DNA from: Blattamonas nauphoetae
Lineage: Eukaryota; Preaxostyla; Oxymonadida
DNA length: 64,000 bases
Reading direction: 5' to 3'
NCBI GenBank assembly: GCA_033064195.1
Contig: JARBJD010000060.1
Location: forward strand, 186,001 to 250,000
This document shows, one piece after another, positions 33,629 through 45,311 of the stretch; the first letter of the stretch is position 1; each line of letters starts with the position of its first letter. The position numbers and the translations under genes were made by a program. The notes beneath the pieces were generated by a model. It ran no database searches, was not told the origin of the DNA, and saw only the letters and a program-made list of their open reading frames with translations.

Positions 33629-34498
33629 ATGCTGCCATTTATCATCGGTTTAGCATCTGTTTCTGCGTTTGATACGTCCATCATTGACACGATCAACAAC
33701 GACAAAACGGCAACGTGGACAGCAGGTCCAACCAAGTTTACAGGGAAGACAACAGAAGAACTGAAACGTATGTTCAGCAAAGAACTTCAGCAGATGCTGG
33801 AAGACTCAGATTGGGAACCATTCGAATTCAACGACAACTCCCCAAAGGAGTTTGATGCACGCACAGAATGGCCCAACAAAATTCAAGGAGTTCGTGACCA
33901 AGGATCATGCGGATCCTGCTGGGCCTTTGCTGGCAGCTCTGTCCTCTCTGATCGCTTTGCCATCGCTGGGTGTGGCAAAGGAGAACTCTCGCAACAGGAT
34001 CTTGTGTCCTGCGATATGGTCGATATGGGGTGCAACGGTGGCAACCCGATGCTGGAATGGGTGTGGATGACCCTTCGCGGGATCACCACAGCTGACTGCA
34101 TTCCATACGTCTCTGGCGATGGCACTGTCCCAAAATGTCCCAAAAAATGCGCAAACGGCACAGCTATTACTCGCCATAAAGCAAATTCGTTCTCTCAAAT
34201 CATCGGCCCATTCATCAAAAACAACCTCCAAAGCAGCGGACCGCAGGAAGTGTGCTTCACAGTGTACGAAGACTTTATGAGCTACCGGTCAGGAATCTAT
34301 GAACACAAGACTGGCGAGATGCTTGGAGGCCATGCTGTGAAGCTTGTGGGGTGGGGAGAGGAGAACGGAACCAAGTTCTGGACGTGTCAGAACTCGTGGG
34401 GCCTGAACTGGGGAGAGAGCGGGTACTTCCGGATTAAGAGAGGCTCGAATGAATGTGGGATTGAGGCGATGGTTTTTGCAGGAAAGGTTAAATGCTGA
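33629..34498 (+). CDS. Cathepsin B-like papain-family cysteine protease
   Basis: A 289-residue preproenzyme. MLPFIIGLASVSAF is the signal peptide, a short propeptide runs to about residue 70, and the mature chain begins near KEFDARTEWPNK. The catalytic Cys lies in QGSCGSCWAF (about residue 95), the His in GGHAVKLVGWG (about 236) and the Asn in CQNSWGLNWGESGYF (about 256). The CNGGNP motif is typical of cathepsin B-like enzymes. The occluding loop region seems short, lacking an obvious His-His pair, so exopeptidase activity is doubtful. It is probably a lysosomal or phagosomal protease for digestion. A pyrimidine tract plus CAG abuts the ATG, so a 5'-UTR intron is possible. Confidence 0.95.
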   Translation: MLPFIIGLASVSAFDTSIIDTINNDKTATWTAGPTKFTGKTTEELKRMFSKELQQMLEDSDWEPFEFNDNSPKEFDARTEWPNKIQGVRDQGSCGSCWAFAGSSVLSDRFAIAGCGKGELSQQDLVSCDMVDMGCNGGNPMLEWVWMTLRGITTADCIPYVSGDGTVPKCPKKCANGTAITRHKANSFSQIIGPFIKNNLQSSGPQEVCFTVYEDFMSYRSGIYEHKTGEMLGGHAVKLVGWGEENGTKFWTCQNSWGLNWGESGYFRIKRGSNECGIEAMVFAGKVKC

Positions 34499-36261
34499 GA
34501 GGATTTCATTTCATCAATAGTTGCCCTTCCTTCTTCAAAACGCAACAGATGGAACAATGCGCAGAGAATGCTTCAAAAAACAGGAGCTCGATTAGCAATG
34601 ATCCCGAAGGTTCAATATTCAGTGGCTGAAAGCCATTCACAAGTTGGATTGATCTGGCCAGAACAAAATGAAATTTCTCTTTGAATCCCCTATGACGAGA
34701 CTCAATTCACAGGACTCATTCAGTCTTCACCAAATGAAATGATATAACGATACCTCTCGTTTTATCAACTTCTTTTGCCACTTTATCGAGAAAAGCTCCC
34801 TCATTCCCCGTTGTCATCTCTTACCCAAATTGATCATTCACGTCCTTCTTGTGAGTCTTATCTACTCCCAAGATTCATTTATTCGCTCTAGTTGATGTAC
34901 TATGTAATCCTGCCGCATTCTATCAAGAATGCCACTCTCCGTTCAAACCATCGGCAATCTCCCTGAGCCCAGGCAAACGTCATTCTGGAGAGAACCTAAC
35001 ACTATCAGTCTTACTCATCTTTTTGTTTCACTTGCAACATTTTCTGTCTGTGAAGACCCATGGTACCTTCTTGCCTCCAATTGGTAGATCACAGTTCTTT
35101 TTCACCCCCTATGAAGTATAGGAGATCAATATCGGACCAAATCACGATTAATCACGACTAGCGTGAGATTTTCATTCTTAACAAGAACAAAACCATCTCT
35201 AGACCGGGTCAGAAGCCACTTTTATTCATGGCGTCTCCACACGCTTGACAACCCTTTTATCAAATAAATCTCATCTGAACACCATACTAGTAATTGCATA
35301 AAACTCCTTCTGCTCTGGAATCAGATTTCGTGTGATAATTAAGAACTTGAATATCAACCACGAACTTCAACCATTCGCCAATCAACCACTTCACTGATCT
35401 CATTATCCAGAGAAATAGTGGGGTCAATTCTGCGAAATTCACTTTCACAATCACCATAGCATTGTCATCAGCTGTGTTCCTCCATTGTGATTCCATAGTT
35501 GCCTCGAATGGGACCAACTCTTATTCTCCGATTTTCTCGATCTGAAGAATATACCATGGTCTACTTGTCTCAAAAGTCACTATTTTCTGGTGAATCAAAG
35601 GACATTTTCTCCTTCGAAGTGCTCTTAGATTCATGATAGTGAACTTGGATTCCACCAAAAACTGGTTTCTGAAATTTAACACCTGGATTTTTGCGGCTCT
35701 TCTTTGACATCAAATTCGAAAGATACGTATTGTTCTGATTGATTCTGTCCGTTCACCCAAATTCTGTACGACAGAATTTTAAAAAAAACCATTTTACATC
35801 TCGGAAATTCAAGTTCAATATCTCGTTGGTTACTGATTTATCGATCCTCTGCCACAGTTAGCAGGAGAGACATCCACTTTTCAACAGAATGAGAAAATAT
35901 TTCTTTCATTAGTCACAATTTGCCGGACATTCACAATAGCACAAAAGTTGCTTCGGCATTTTCTCGTGAGATCTTCCTTTTCAAAACTGAATAAGGAAAC
36001 CACAATTATAGGATGTTGATGGCTGATAGATGCTTAACTCTTTCCAACAGATAACTTATAATTCTCTCTGCAAACTGTGAATGATTGTTAAATCAGGTAC
36101 TCAGTTCCACGGAATCTGAATAGTGTTGAGATTGCCTTGGAAGCGAATAAGGAACACGGGTTCAGTGTTGAGAGCTCTTTTTGGAGCATGTTCATCATTT
36201 TTTTTCTGAAATGGTCCGATCGTATTGTGGTTCCTTAACTTTTAGTAGTTCCTTTCATTTG
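34499..36261. other. Gene-free stretch of about 1.8 kb
   Basis: No frame here supports a gene. The longest, 35287-35517 on the minus strand, is 76 codons with no recognisable domain, though its composition (VNFAELTPLFLWIMR) is more protein-like than its surroundings and could be a relic. The rest is A/T-rich with no tandem repeat, tRNA or clear intron structure that I can see. Confidence 0.5.
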
Positions 36262-38483
36262 ATGGCCGAGCCCTTTCTAGATGATTTTCTGATCGAAGAT
36301 GATCTTGCAGTTGATGTCTGACCGTTTTTCTTCGTCATTCGCACTCTTACCATTTGTGGCGTCTGTTCTTTTCTCTTCAGGATGATGTTCCGTTTCTCCC
36401 GCCGTCCTCTTCATCTGTCCCACCCATGCTATCCCCTCCCCAAATTACTCGAACGTTTGGAACCACTACTGAAGTAATTTCGCACGATCTCTTTGACCAC
36501 CATCATCTCACACATCACTCGTCTTCTCCCCTCTCTGCATCGCCATCATCCTCACCATCTCTGTCATCACAACACTCCATCCATTCATCTCTCTTGGACC
36601 AAGTTCCACATGACGACATTCTCTCACCGTCACACGTCGATGGCCTTGGAGGTTCATCCAATTCTCTAATCACTCCTGGTCTCCCTGCCCAACGTTCCAC
36701 GCATCTTACCACAACCCTCCCCACATCGATTGACATCAAAGAAGGCCTTAACCGCAATTCATACTCAACAGGTTCATTCGATTACTCTGGAAGCCGCAAT
36801 TTTGCTCAATCACTCGACACCAACCTGTATGGGTCATCCCTTCAAAGCAACATTTCTGCCCTCTCCGAACAAGGCCGGAGCTTTCTCGACAATGGCCCCC
36901 AAATTACAAACATCAACTCGTCTCCGTTCGACACTCAGGTTCATCAGACATCACAAGCTGCGCACCCTTCATCTATTCCTGCGTCTTTCGGGTTTTCCCA
37001 GATTTCTTCGTTGTCTTCTTTTTCTCTGTCCGGAAATTCTTTCGATTCATTTGAAGATCCACACTCGTTCCATTCAACTATATCGCTCAGCGATGCGCTA
37101 GACAACTTTAATGGCCTCGGACAACTCTCTGGCTTCCAGTTTTCGCTATCTGGAACTAGTTTCGAGCCTGAGGATCACACCCACAAACCGAAGCAAACAT
37201 TTCCATCAGCATCGGCAAGTCCACACGATAATGGGATGGAATTTCGAAGTACATTGGATCATGAAGGAGCTGTGGGCCTTTCAGAGCATAGACATGAATT
37301 TATTGACATGAGTGGGGCCTCAGTCATTGACTCTGACGAACTCGCCCGCCAACGACGAAAAAAGAAGAAACGATCGAAAAATCAGCATTCACTCCCCATT
37401 GAGCCGATTCACCGGGATTCCCAAGAGGCTCATCTCATCCTCGCAGCCATCAATTCCACATCACTCGAACAGGACAATGAGCGTCGAGCTGAGAAAGACG
37501 ATGCTTTGAGTGTTAGCCATCTCTCTGTCTCAGCCACCACAGTCGTTCATCGACAGGATGTCCCCGAACCACCCGAACCGCGCTACACAGACGACGATGA
37601 GCTCGACGAGAACCTCAGCATCCCTCCCGGCTTTGTCAGACACCACAACGCGCACACTCTCACCCATCCTGACCCTGAGCCTTATATTGATTCCACAAAC
37701 ATGAATGTTCAGGCATATCCACAGTTGGAGCACACTCTCACTTTGAGCGGCATTGTTGCTCAAGACGATGCCTTCATCTTCAACCAGATGCAGGCATTCG
37801 CTGAACTCCACGGCACTCAACAAATTTTGATGCAAAATCTGATGAGCGTCGGTCAAATGTCCCTCTCGCAACTGATCGTTCAACTCGCCCCCCAAGATTG
37901 GGCCCGCTTCGTTCAGAACGATCCCGTTTTGATGCAACTTCAACAAAACACATTCCAACAACAATCACAATACATCCAGACACCAGCGCCGTTTTATCCG
38001 ACTTATCCACCGCCACCTGCAACAGCCATCCCAACACCCCCCGCCTCCCTCACCTCTCCCCTCGCCACCTCTTCCACCTCCCAAACTCTCACCAAAAAAC
38101 CTTATTTTGGGCAAAAGAACGCTGTCCCCCAGCCAACTGTCCGATGCTTCCGCTGTGGTCAGCCAGGCCACAGTTTCGATATGTGTCCCCTTAATCAAAT
38201 GGAGAGCCGGAAAAACGGGATGCGGGTGGACAGAAACTGCTGCTACAAATGCGGCAAGCCTGGCCACCATTCTCGCGACTGTCCGAACGAGGATATTCGC
38301 GTGTGCTTCTTCTGCAAGCAGACAGGCCATGTGATGAGGGAGTGTCCACTCAAGCGGAATCACCCGATGCGAGGGGAGTGGAGGGAGCGGAACGAGGCGC
38401 CGATGGTGGGCGCACCGTCAGTACCTCTCGAGTTCCGGCTGGATGCACCGTCGTTTGTTCCTTCTTCGACGAAACGAGGCTGA
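36262..38483 (+). CDS. Protein with three CCHC zinc knuckles
   Basis: Exons 36262-36309 and 36381-38483 with a 71-bp intron give about 716 residues; the donor could also be 6 bp later (GTCTGA). The start is MAEPFLDDFLIEDD. Residues to about 450 are Ser/His/Pro-rich and disordered. Near residue 340 is a basic patch (RQRRKKKKRSKNQ). A helical Gln/Met-rich region follows (QMQAFAELHGTQQILMQNL). Three CCHC knuckles are spaced over about residues 590-665: CFRCGQPGHSFDMC, CYKCGKPGHHSRDC and CFFCKQTGHVMREC. That layout is typical of cellular RNA- or single-stranded-DNA-binding proteins such as CNBP and Gis2, though this protein is much longer. There is no protease or polymerase nearby, so I treat it as an ordinary host gene. 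Confidence 0.85.
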
Positions 38484-38808
38484 TGTTGAGTCAGGCCTCG
38501 ATCTTTCTTACAAAGAGATATTCTTCCTTCTCTATCTCATTTCAACCTGAGTTTGTACATAAATGCTCCCTGTTTGTAAATCGAAGATTTGGAGCCACTG
38601 GTCGTTTTTGGAGATCTGTTCGGCCCATCGTGTTAGAGTTTGTGATTTTGGGGAAAAAAAGTGTCTGAATACATCAAATGTCTGTAAAAACAAATCAAAA
38701 AAGGACAATAAAGCAAAATTCGACGATTTCTTAGTCATGTGAATGATTGTGAATGAATGGTGTGTTCAACTGAATTCGACAATTGACAATGAAAGAAGAC
38801 GCGAACGT
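38484..38808. other. Shared 3' region of convergent genes
   Basis: About 325 bp between two genes that face each other. It is A/T-rich and holds AATAAA-like strings near 38708 on the plus strand. No gene is visible. Confidence 0.5.
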
Positions 38809-41800
38809 CTACTCCACACTCTCCAATCCCTTCCTCGTGCTCTTCCCTTTGGCCTTGTGCTGCTTCTTCTTCCTCTCCTCCCTCTGGATCCTCTGCCTCT
38901 GCTGCTGAAGTGTGGCCATCTCGTGCTGATCAACCAGCCGCACTTCCGACGAGCCCTTCATCATCACAAGCCAGTACACTCCGTCCTCACTCGAACAGCG
39001 TCTCTCCAACTGCTCGAGCAACTGCACGCCCTGCTCGATCACTCCGTTTGTCGACACTGTCGGCTGGTCGAGAAGGGAGGACGGGGAGCGGGGACTGTTG
39101 GACGCGTCGGTGTGGAGGCCTCTGATCCGCTCCAGCAGACGGGAGTGGATGGTCGGGATTTCGTCTGTGTCGACTGGCAGGTACTCTTCCACCACTCCAC
39201 TCGAGTGGAAGCAGAACACGGTCGTCTGGATGCCGTTCAGCACGTTCTCCACAAACAGACTCAACAGCTCTGCCGTCAGCTTGTTTGTTTCCTGGTGAAG
39301 GTTCTCGTTCACCATTCTCTTCTCGCTGAACGCTGAGAAGAGAGTGGCGAACGCGTTGTGGTTCGAGTTCACGTCAATCAGCTTCACAGAGATTGTTGAC
39401 TTCGGCTCCTTGCCTGTCCGGAGTTCCAACGTCTTCGGATCCTGCTCCCGCCCTTCTTTCTCGTAAACCCTTCCCAACGCATCGCCCCTCGTTGGCTTTG
39501 TGATCCCGCGTGTGAACACATTCTGGTTGCTCCCAATTAGGAGACTCATTCCCTCAATCTCCCAAAGGAGAGTGCGCTTGAACACAGGCAGCACGTTCTG
39601 CGAGAGCGACACGAGAGGCGACACGGTGAACGCAGAAGAGTGTTGGAGGGTCAGGTCAGACTTCGTTTGGAACGGGACAACCGCATTCACAAGAGGTGTG
39701 GGGTGTGTTGGTGTCGTCGTTGTTGTTGCTGTAGTTGTTACTGGTGCTGGTTGGCTTGGAGTGGGTGTGTCGGGTGGAGGAGTGACGACCGAATGTGTGG
39801 GCGCTGCTGGCGAAGGCGACCTGACTCGCAAGGCCAGTCTGTCGTAGTCTCCAAACGGGGCGATGAGCGAGTTGGAGAACGGCGAAGAGAGGGAGCGCTG
39901 GTTGGGAGACAAGTCGGGGACAGCTGTGCGGAAGAAGAACTTCTCTTCGAGGTTGGACGGCGCGTGCTGGTCGAGCAGAGTGAACGACGGCTGCGCGATG
40001 GAACTTCCAAACGGCTCGTCGTCAATCTGACTCGACGAAAGGTGCGGCTGCAGCGAGTCGAGTGACATGAGTGGCCCATCCCTCTCTCCCACACTCCCGA
40101 AATTCCAGTCACTCCAGAAGTTCTTCTCCAGCAGTGTAAGACCAGAGCTTCCCTGCATGTCAGGCGTGCCGCTGGGGAGGAGTTGATAGTTCGGTGGTGA
40201 CAGGACGGGATTGACGAAGGTGGGCGAGTGCGTCGAGGGCGGAGTGAGCGGCGGAGAGAGGTCTGTTCGGAAGGAGAGTGTCTCGTTTGGCGACAGTCCG
40301 AAAGTGACCAGCGAATGAGACTTCGACTCGGACACTTCAGAAAGGAACGACGGCGACTTTGCACTCCTCTCGAACTCCTTCCCATCTGACACGAACAGCT
40401 CTGTCGTCGTGTCGTTTCCATCGCTGGAAATCACAACCAACGGTGCTTCGTCTGCAATCGACCCGAAAAGTGTCGGAGCAGACGGAAAGGGAGTGAAAGG
40501 CGATGCGATCGGCTGTGAATACGCGGGAGTGCTCATGAAGGGCGGGGAGACCGCTTGTGGAGGGATTGCGGGGGACGGACGAGCGATGCTGGGGTTGTGT
40601 GGAACGAAGGCGGGCGGGACGGAGCTGTTGGGGATGAAGGACGGCGGGATGGGCTGTTTGGGTTTGGGGAAGGAGAGAGACGGGGTTGTGGGCAGTGTTT
40701 TGGACGTGAACACCGGAATCGAGCTGAGCTTCTCTGCTTTCGGGGTGAAGATGTTGGTCTGTGTTGGACTGTTCGATGATGCTCCCATCGTCGTCTTGTT
40801 CCTTGGCAGTTGTTCCACACATTTCGGAACTGAGTGGAAGTCTTTCGGCTTTGGAAGGAGAGACTTCGGTTTCGATTTCAGTTTTGGAGCTGGAAGCGGT
40901 GGCTGGTGTGTTGTCGGAGGGGACAGATTCGAATCTGTTGCGGGCGGGTTCTTGTGAGCAGCTGAAGAGAAGCGTGGAACGAATGACTTTGCAGTAACTG
41001 ACAGCTTCTCGGTTGTGGTGTTTCCCCATCCTGTCTCAGCCAGATGTGTATTGGGTGATGTGGAGTTGTTCAGTGGGATTGAGGTGGACGGGGAATTGTG
41101 TGTTGGAATCACCGCTGGGAGTGGTGGCAGGGACGCCACACTTCCTTTCTGTTTGGGAACAAAGCGAGCACTGTCGTTGACTTTCAGAAGTGGCTGTTTC
41201 CCACTTTTCGCTGCTGGTGATTCTGTCAGCGAAGATGTGGTGGAGAGAGGGGTGGTTCCCAAAGGGGTGATGGAGAGGGTGTTCGTGGAGAGGGGGATTT
41301 GCTGCACTTTGAGGGTGTTCTGTGCGGATGGCTGGCTCTGATCACGAAGGGACGCGGCAGGCGAAGAGTGAGGCAGTTGGAGTTGGGCAGTCGAGATTGG
41401 TAAGTTCACTCTGTACAATGATTCGGTCTCACTTGACGACATTTTCTCCTTCTGGTCGGTTTTTGACTGATTTTGTTGTTCTTCCGACTGATCTGATTTG
41501 TCAATCTTGCCCAATTTCTTTGTCTCCTTCCGATCGTTTTCCTTCGCAGAAATCGTCGACATAGAGCCGAATCCTTTCTCTTCCGTCTTGCATTCCCCCG
41601 TATTCTCGTGGAGAGGCTGTGAGAGACTCTCCACTCTCTGCTTCGTTGGCGTCTTGGACGAGATTGGGATGGCGACTGACGAAGCATGTGGGTGGTACGG
41701 AGAATTGCCTCTGAATATTTTGGGTGTGGAGTTCACACTGTCAGAGCCAGCGGGCGTGTCAATGCGTGAGGGGTACACAACAGAGGTGACTTGTGACGGT

Positions 41801-43145
41801 TTGGATTTGTCTTCCGATTGGCTTCCTTCTTCAGTATCACTCTCTTTAGACCGAACAGTGACGGTAGAATGCACTTTTGATGTGATTGCCGTTGATTCAG
41901 GGAATGTTTTGGACGATTGGTAAGGATTTGCACCGGGTCGCTGGAGGATCTCGATCCTCCCCGAACTATCGATTTGAAAACGAGGGTTATCAGTTTTTCT
42001 GGTTTTTGGAGGTTCAATCTCCTCATCTACCGTTGTCCCGTCTGGTCTGCGGTTGTGATGGAGGATCTTTCCATTGGGGTTGGGGCTGGACGTTAAACTT
42101 GGAGTCTGAGAGAAAGTAGTTTCTGATAAGCCTGAATCAGCGTTTTCATCAAGAATAATCACGTTTCCTCTTCGGAAAATGCGAACACAGAGAACTGGAT
42201 GGCCACAGATCCATTTTGACTCTCGTCGGTGATCGTGGCTCGATGTATGAGAAGTCGTTCCATCTGGAAGATTAGTGGTGGGATCAAGTGATGGAAACGG
42301 GAGGCAGGGCTCGCCACTTTCAGCATCATCGCTATCTTCTAGAGATTCGGAGCTGAAATCCAGAGACGAGAGGTTGTCGTCAGCAGACGACCAATCGTCA
42401 CCAGAAGTCTGTCGTGTGTGCAGGATTCGGTTTCTTGCTCGAACACGCTCCTTCCTCACCCTTGATTGGCGCCTTCGCTTTTCCATTCGGTTGGCTTCTT
42501 CCTTTTCTTGTTCCGTTTTCTCCACGAGTGAGATAAGAGGAAGTGTGAAGAGCCGAGTCAATAGATCTGCAGAAGTCACAAATTGAACTGGTTTCTTCGT
42601 CTCGTAAGACGAATTGGTATCGAGGGATGCTGACGACTGACTGGTCGTTTCTTGGTCGGTGAGTTTCTGAGATCCGGTAAACATCTGAAGGAAATCAGGG
42701 TTCTGAAGGAGCGAGGCGATCATCGGGGAATAAAAGGAGTTCCGTATTTGGATTTGAGAGTCCGATGAAGACGCTGTTTGATTTTGATTCTGTGAATGAC
42801 GATTGTCAAGAGAAAAAAGTGCTAACCTGGATGAAAGGAACTACCAAGAGCATAGAGAGGAATATAGGAATACGGAGAAGAAGAAAGATAGTGTGAGGAG
42901 ACGAGGACACATACCATTCCGGTTCGGTGGATTCTGGTTCGACTGAAACAGCTGTAGAATGATTGAGAAAAGGAGAGAGGATGATAGATGTTATAAATTA
43001 TATTGAAAAATGTGAATACAGAACGATTGCGGTAAATCCAGTTGGGTGGAGGCTCGTTAATATTTGTGTGGAGTGGAGCTGGGTGAAATGAGACAGGAGG
43101 CTGGTTGTCTCCAAGTACAAAGAGACGGCCAGGTGGTTCACCCAT
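38809..43145 (-). CDS. EDRF1-like protein
   Basis: Three exons, 43020-43145, 42915-42951 and 38809-42821, with introns of 68 and 93 bp, encode about 1391 residues from MGEPPGRLFVLGDN. The layout matches my memory of erythroid differentiation-related factor 1. It has an N-terminal NEPPPNWIYRNRS motif, a segment with PVLCVRIFRRGNVIILDEN, and after a long Ser/Pro/Thr-rich disordered insert a C-terminal block LPVFKRTLLWEIEGMSLLIGS, FVENVLNGIQTTVFCFHSSG and EIPTIHSRL. The metazoan protein has a C-terminal TPR part that I do not see; this one ends in a basic tail (EERKKKQHKAKGK). The short 37-bp exon 2 is supported by frame on both sides. Start choice: the longer upstream frame has no ATG, so I use 43145. 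The function in protists is unknown. Confidence 0.65.
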
Positions 43146-43511
43146 CCAGGTTGTCAGGGGCCGTTCAAAATTGTTTCTTCGTCCTTTTGTCAATTTGATC
43201 CAACCCTCTTTTTTTCGAATCGCCGAACCCAATCCAGAGCAATGTGTGAAATAATGTTTTCAGAGCTTCTTGACTATTGTACAATTGGGAAAATGAATTC
43301 AGGGTGAGGTAGGTGGTGAGATGCAAAGGATAATGTGCTCAAAACGAAGAAATAAAAAGTGAGATTTCTATGACCTCGTTTGTCCATGGACGCTAGGAAT
43401 CCACGTCGCTCCCTTTTAAGGTCGAGAATTCATGCAACAATACGTCCCAGCAAGGGGATCTCGTTGGCATTGTTAGGTGTGTGAGTAAACAGACAATGAG
43501 GAGGTGTGGAG

Positions 43512-44497
43512 TCAAACAACAATGAAAAATGAGTGACTTGCAGTAAGATTCCCGCAAAGCATTTCCAGATTGTAGATCGGTTGAAGTTTGTCGCTCCTGA
43601 TTTGCTGTTCCAGGGCATCTCTCAATCCTTCGTCAAGAATGGACCGAACGGCGTCTTTTCGAACTTGGAGGGCATCCTTCGCCTGATGATCCCATCCCAT
43701 AAGATGCTTTGTCAGATGGACCATAAGGCCACTCAGGACGCGAGTGTTTTGGATTTCTGGGTACGATCGAACAACTGAGAGGGGAATGTATATATCAGAA
43801 ATGAATTTCTGTGTGGGAGAATGGTAGTGGCCAAGTTCAAGAAGTTTGGTGAAGAGATACAGTGGTGAATGGGGGTAAGAATCAGAGTGGTGATGGAGTT
43901 GTTCTGTGACCAGACGACAGAGGTACAGCCTTGATGGAAGCACAACCTGTTGAAGGATAGTTTCATGAACAACTTCTTCCGACAAATTGTCTATTAATCC
44001 AATTTCTTGCAGGTTGCTCAAGGTTGAGATTGAGAGAAGTGGAGAAAGAATTCTCATGAGAGTGTGGTTGATAACAGAGAGTCTGTCCCAAGAAAGAGTA
44101 TGCGGTTGACATGAAGTCATGATGGCGGGAATGAGACCAGCTGTCACGATTGAGAACCTTTCGCGATGGGTACTGAATGGCAGTAAGCTCTCCACGAAAT
44201 CTATTGCTGACTCAACAACAGAAGATGTCGATGAAGTGAATAAAACGCCGAGTGATTCCACAAAATCGTCGAAAGGGCGAGAGGAGTCAGGAAAAAGGCC
44301 TTTGACATGTTCTTCGACAATGACAGGCTCTGCGTATGACGGGTGAAGATTCTGAAGAATTTCGTTTGCATTGTGTAGACGGACGTTTGAAGATTGACCC
44401 TCATTTCTCACAAACTCAACGAGAGAGTGAAACAATGACGAGCGTTCATTCTGCGTCTCCTGGAGCTTCTCATCCAAATTCAGATATGAATGATCTT
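43512..44497 (-). CDS. Armadillo-like helical repeat protein, ends uncertain
   Basis: About 325 residues of paired helices without enzymatic motifs: EFVRNEGQSSNVRLHNANEI, VESAIDFVESLLPFSTHRERF, then a middle part and LRDALEQQIRSDKLQ near the end. This is the plan of a lineage-specific armadillo-like family that I associate with Blattamonas. The frame opens at a splice acceptor (TTTCTAG, about 44498) with LEDHSYLNLDEKLQ and has no ATG, so an N-terminal exon must lie upstream; I could not find it. The C-terminal codons (SHSFFIVV) may instead be read-through into an intron starting GTCACT, with a short last exon. It may therefore be an intact gene with unresolved ends or a 5'-truncated copy. Confidence 0.6.
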
Positions 44498-45311
44498 CTA
44501 GAAATGGTAAGAGAGGAAAATATCGAACGTTGAGTCATGTGGATGACTTGATGAATCTGGTAGTTTGAAAAGGATTCAATGGGCTTGATCATCCAACAGT
44601 CACAATCCTGTGAGATGGAAATGGATGCAAAACACTCGGACGCTCGATATCACCAACACTGTTCCTCACCAAACTCAGAGAGTGATTCGAATAGAAAGAG
44701 TTAGAATGATGAATCGAGAGAAAAAGTAGTGAGAACGAAAAAGAGTTCCAGCTCAATCCAGAAACCACTCCCCATGAAGGAGGTTCAATGGAGAGTCTTC
44801 GGAACTGAAGATGAAAAAGAATAAAGAAATCGAGGACAACCAAAGAACAACAAGATAATCAAGATGAAGTGTGTGAGAGTGAGTGATCGACCCCCAACAA
44901 GGTAGATGCGAGCAGAACAGAAGCGAAGATTCTCACATCCAAAAATGAAGAACGGAACAGTGGGGCGACCAGAATGAAGACAGAACGTGGAGTGATTGAT
45001 GATCGAGTGTCTGCTTCGGATGGCGAGGCGGGTGAACGAAGTGCACATCGAAGCAGACGATCTCGGATGACGGAGAGTGAAGAAAGAATGAAGAGGAAGA
45101 CAGGAACTGGCATGGATAGTTGTGTGTGAGATGACACCGCACAGTCCTGTCTTGTCGGAGTGGAGTGATTCTCATCTTTGAAGTCGTTGTTGTGCCCGGA
45201 CGGGAAGAGAGGGTTGTTTGAGAGAGGGCAATCCAACGACGAGGGACAAGCGAGTTGTGCAGGGATCTGTAACGAGCAGCAGATGGCCTGTTCACAGCGC
45301 AGATCCATTCT
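44498..45311. other. Gene-free stretch, about 0.8 kb
   Basis: It lies upstream of the armadillo-like gene and downstream of the pseudokinase-tail gene. Open frames at 44785-45308 on the minus strand are Ser/Phe/Leu-rich with no domain and look like noise. It should contain the missing 5' exon and promoter of the armadillo-like gene. Confidence 0.45.

Noticed and set aside
35287-35517. Minus-strand 76-codon frame in the gene-free gap
   Set aside because: No start context, no domain and no neighbouring exons; at most a relic.
38140-38370. CCHC zinc knuckles as a sign of an LTR retroelement
   Set aside because: No reverse transcriptase, protease, integrase or long terminal repeats are nearby, and the long disordered N-terminus fits a cellular nucleic-acid-binding protein.
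44785-45308. Minus-strand frames of 87-149 codons downstream of the pseudokinase tail
   Set aside because: Low-complexity Ser/Leu/Phe composition and several overlapping registers of similar length.
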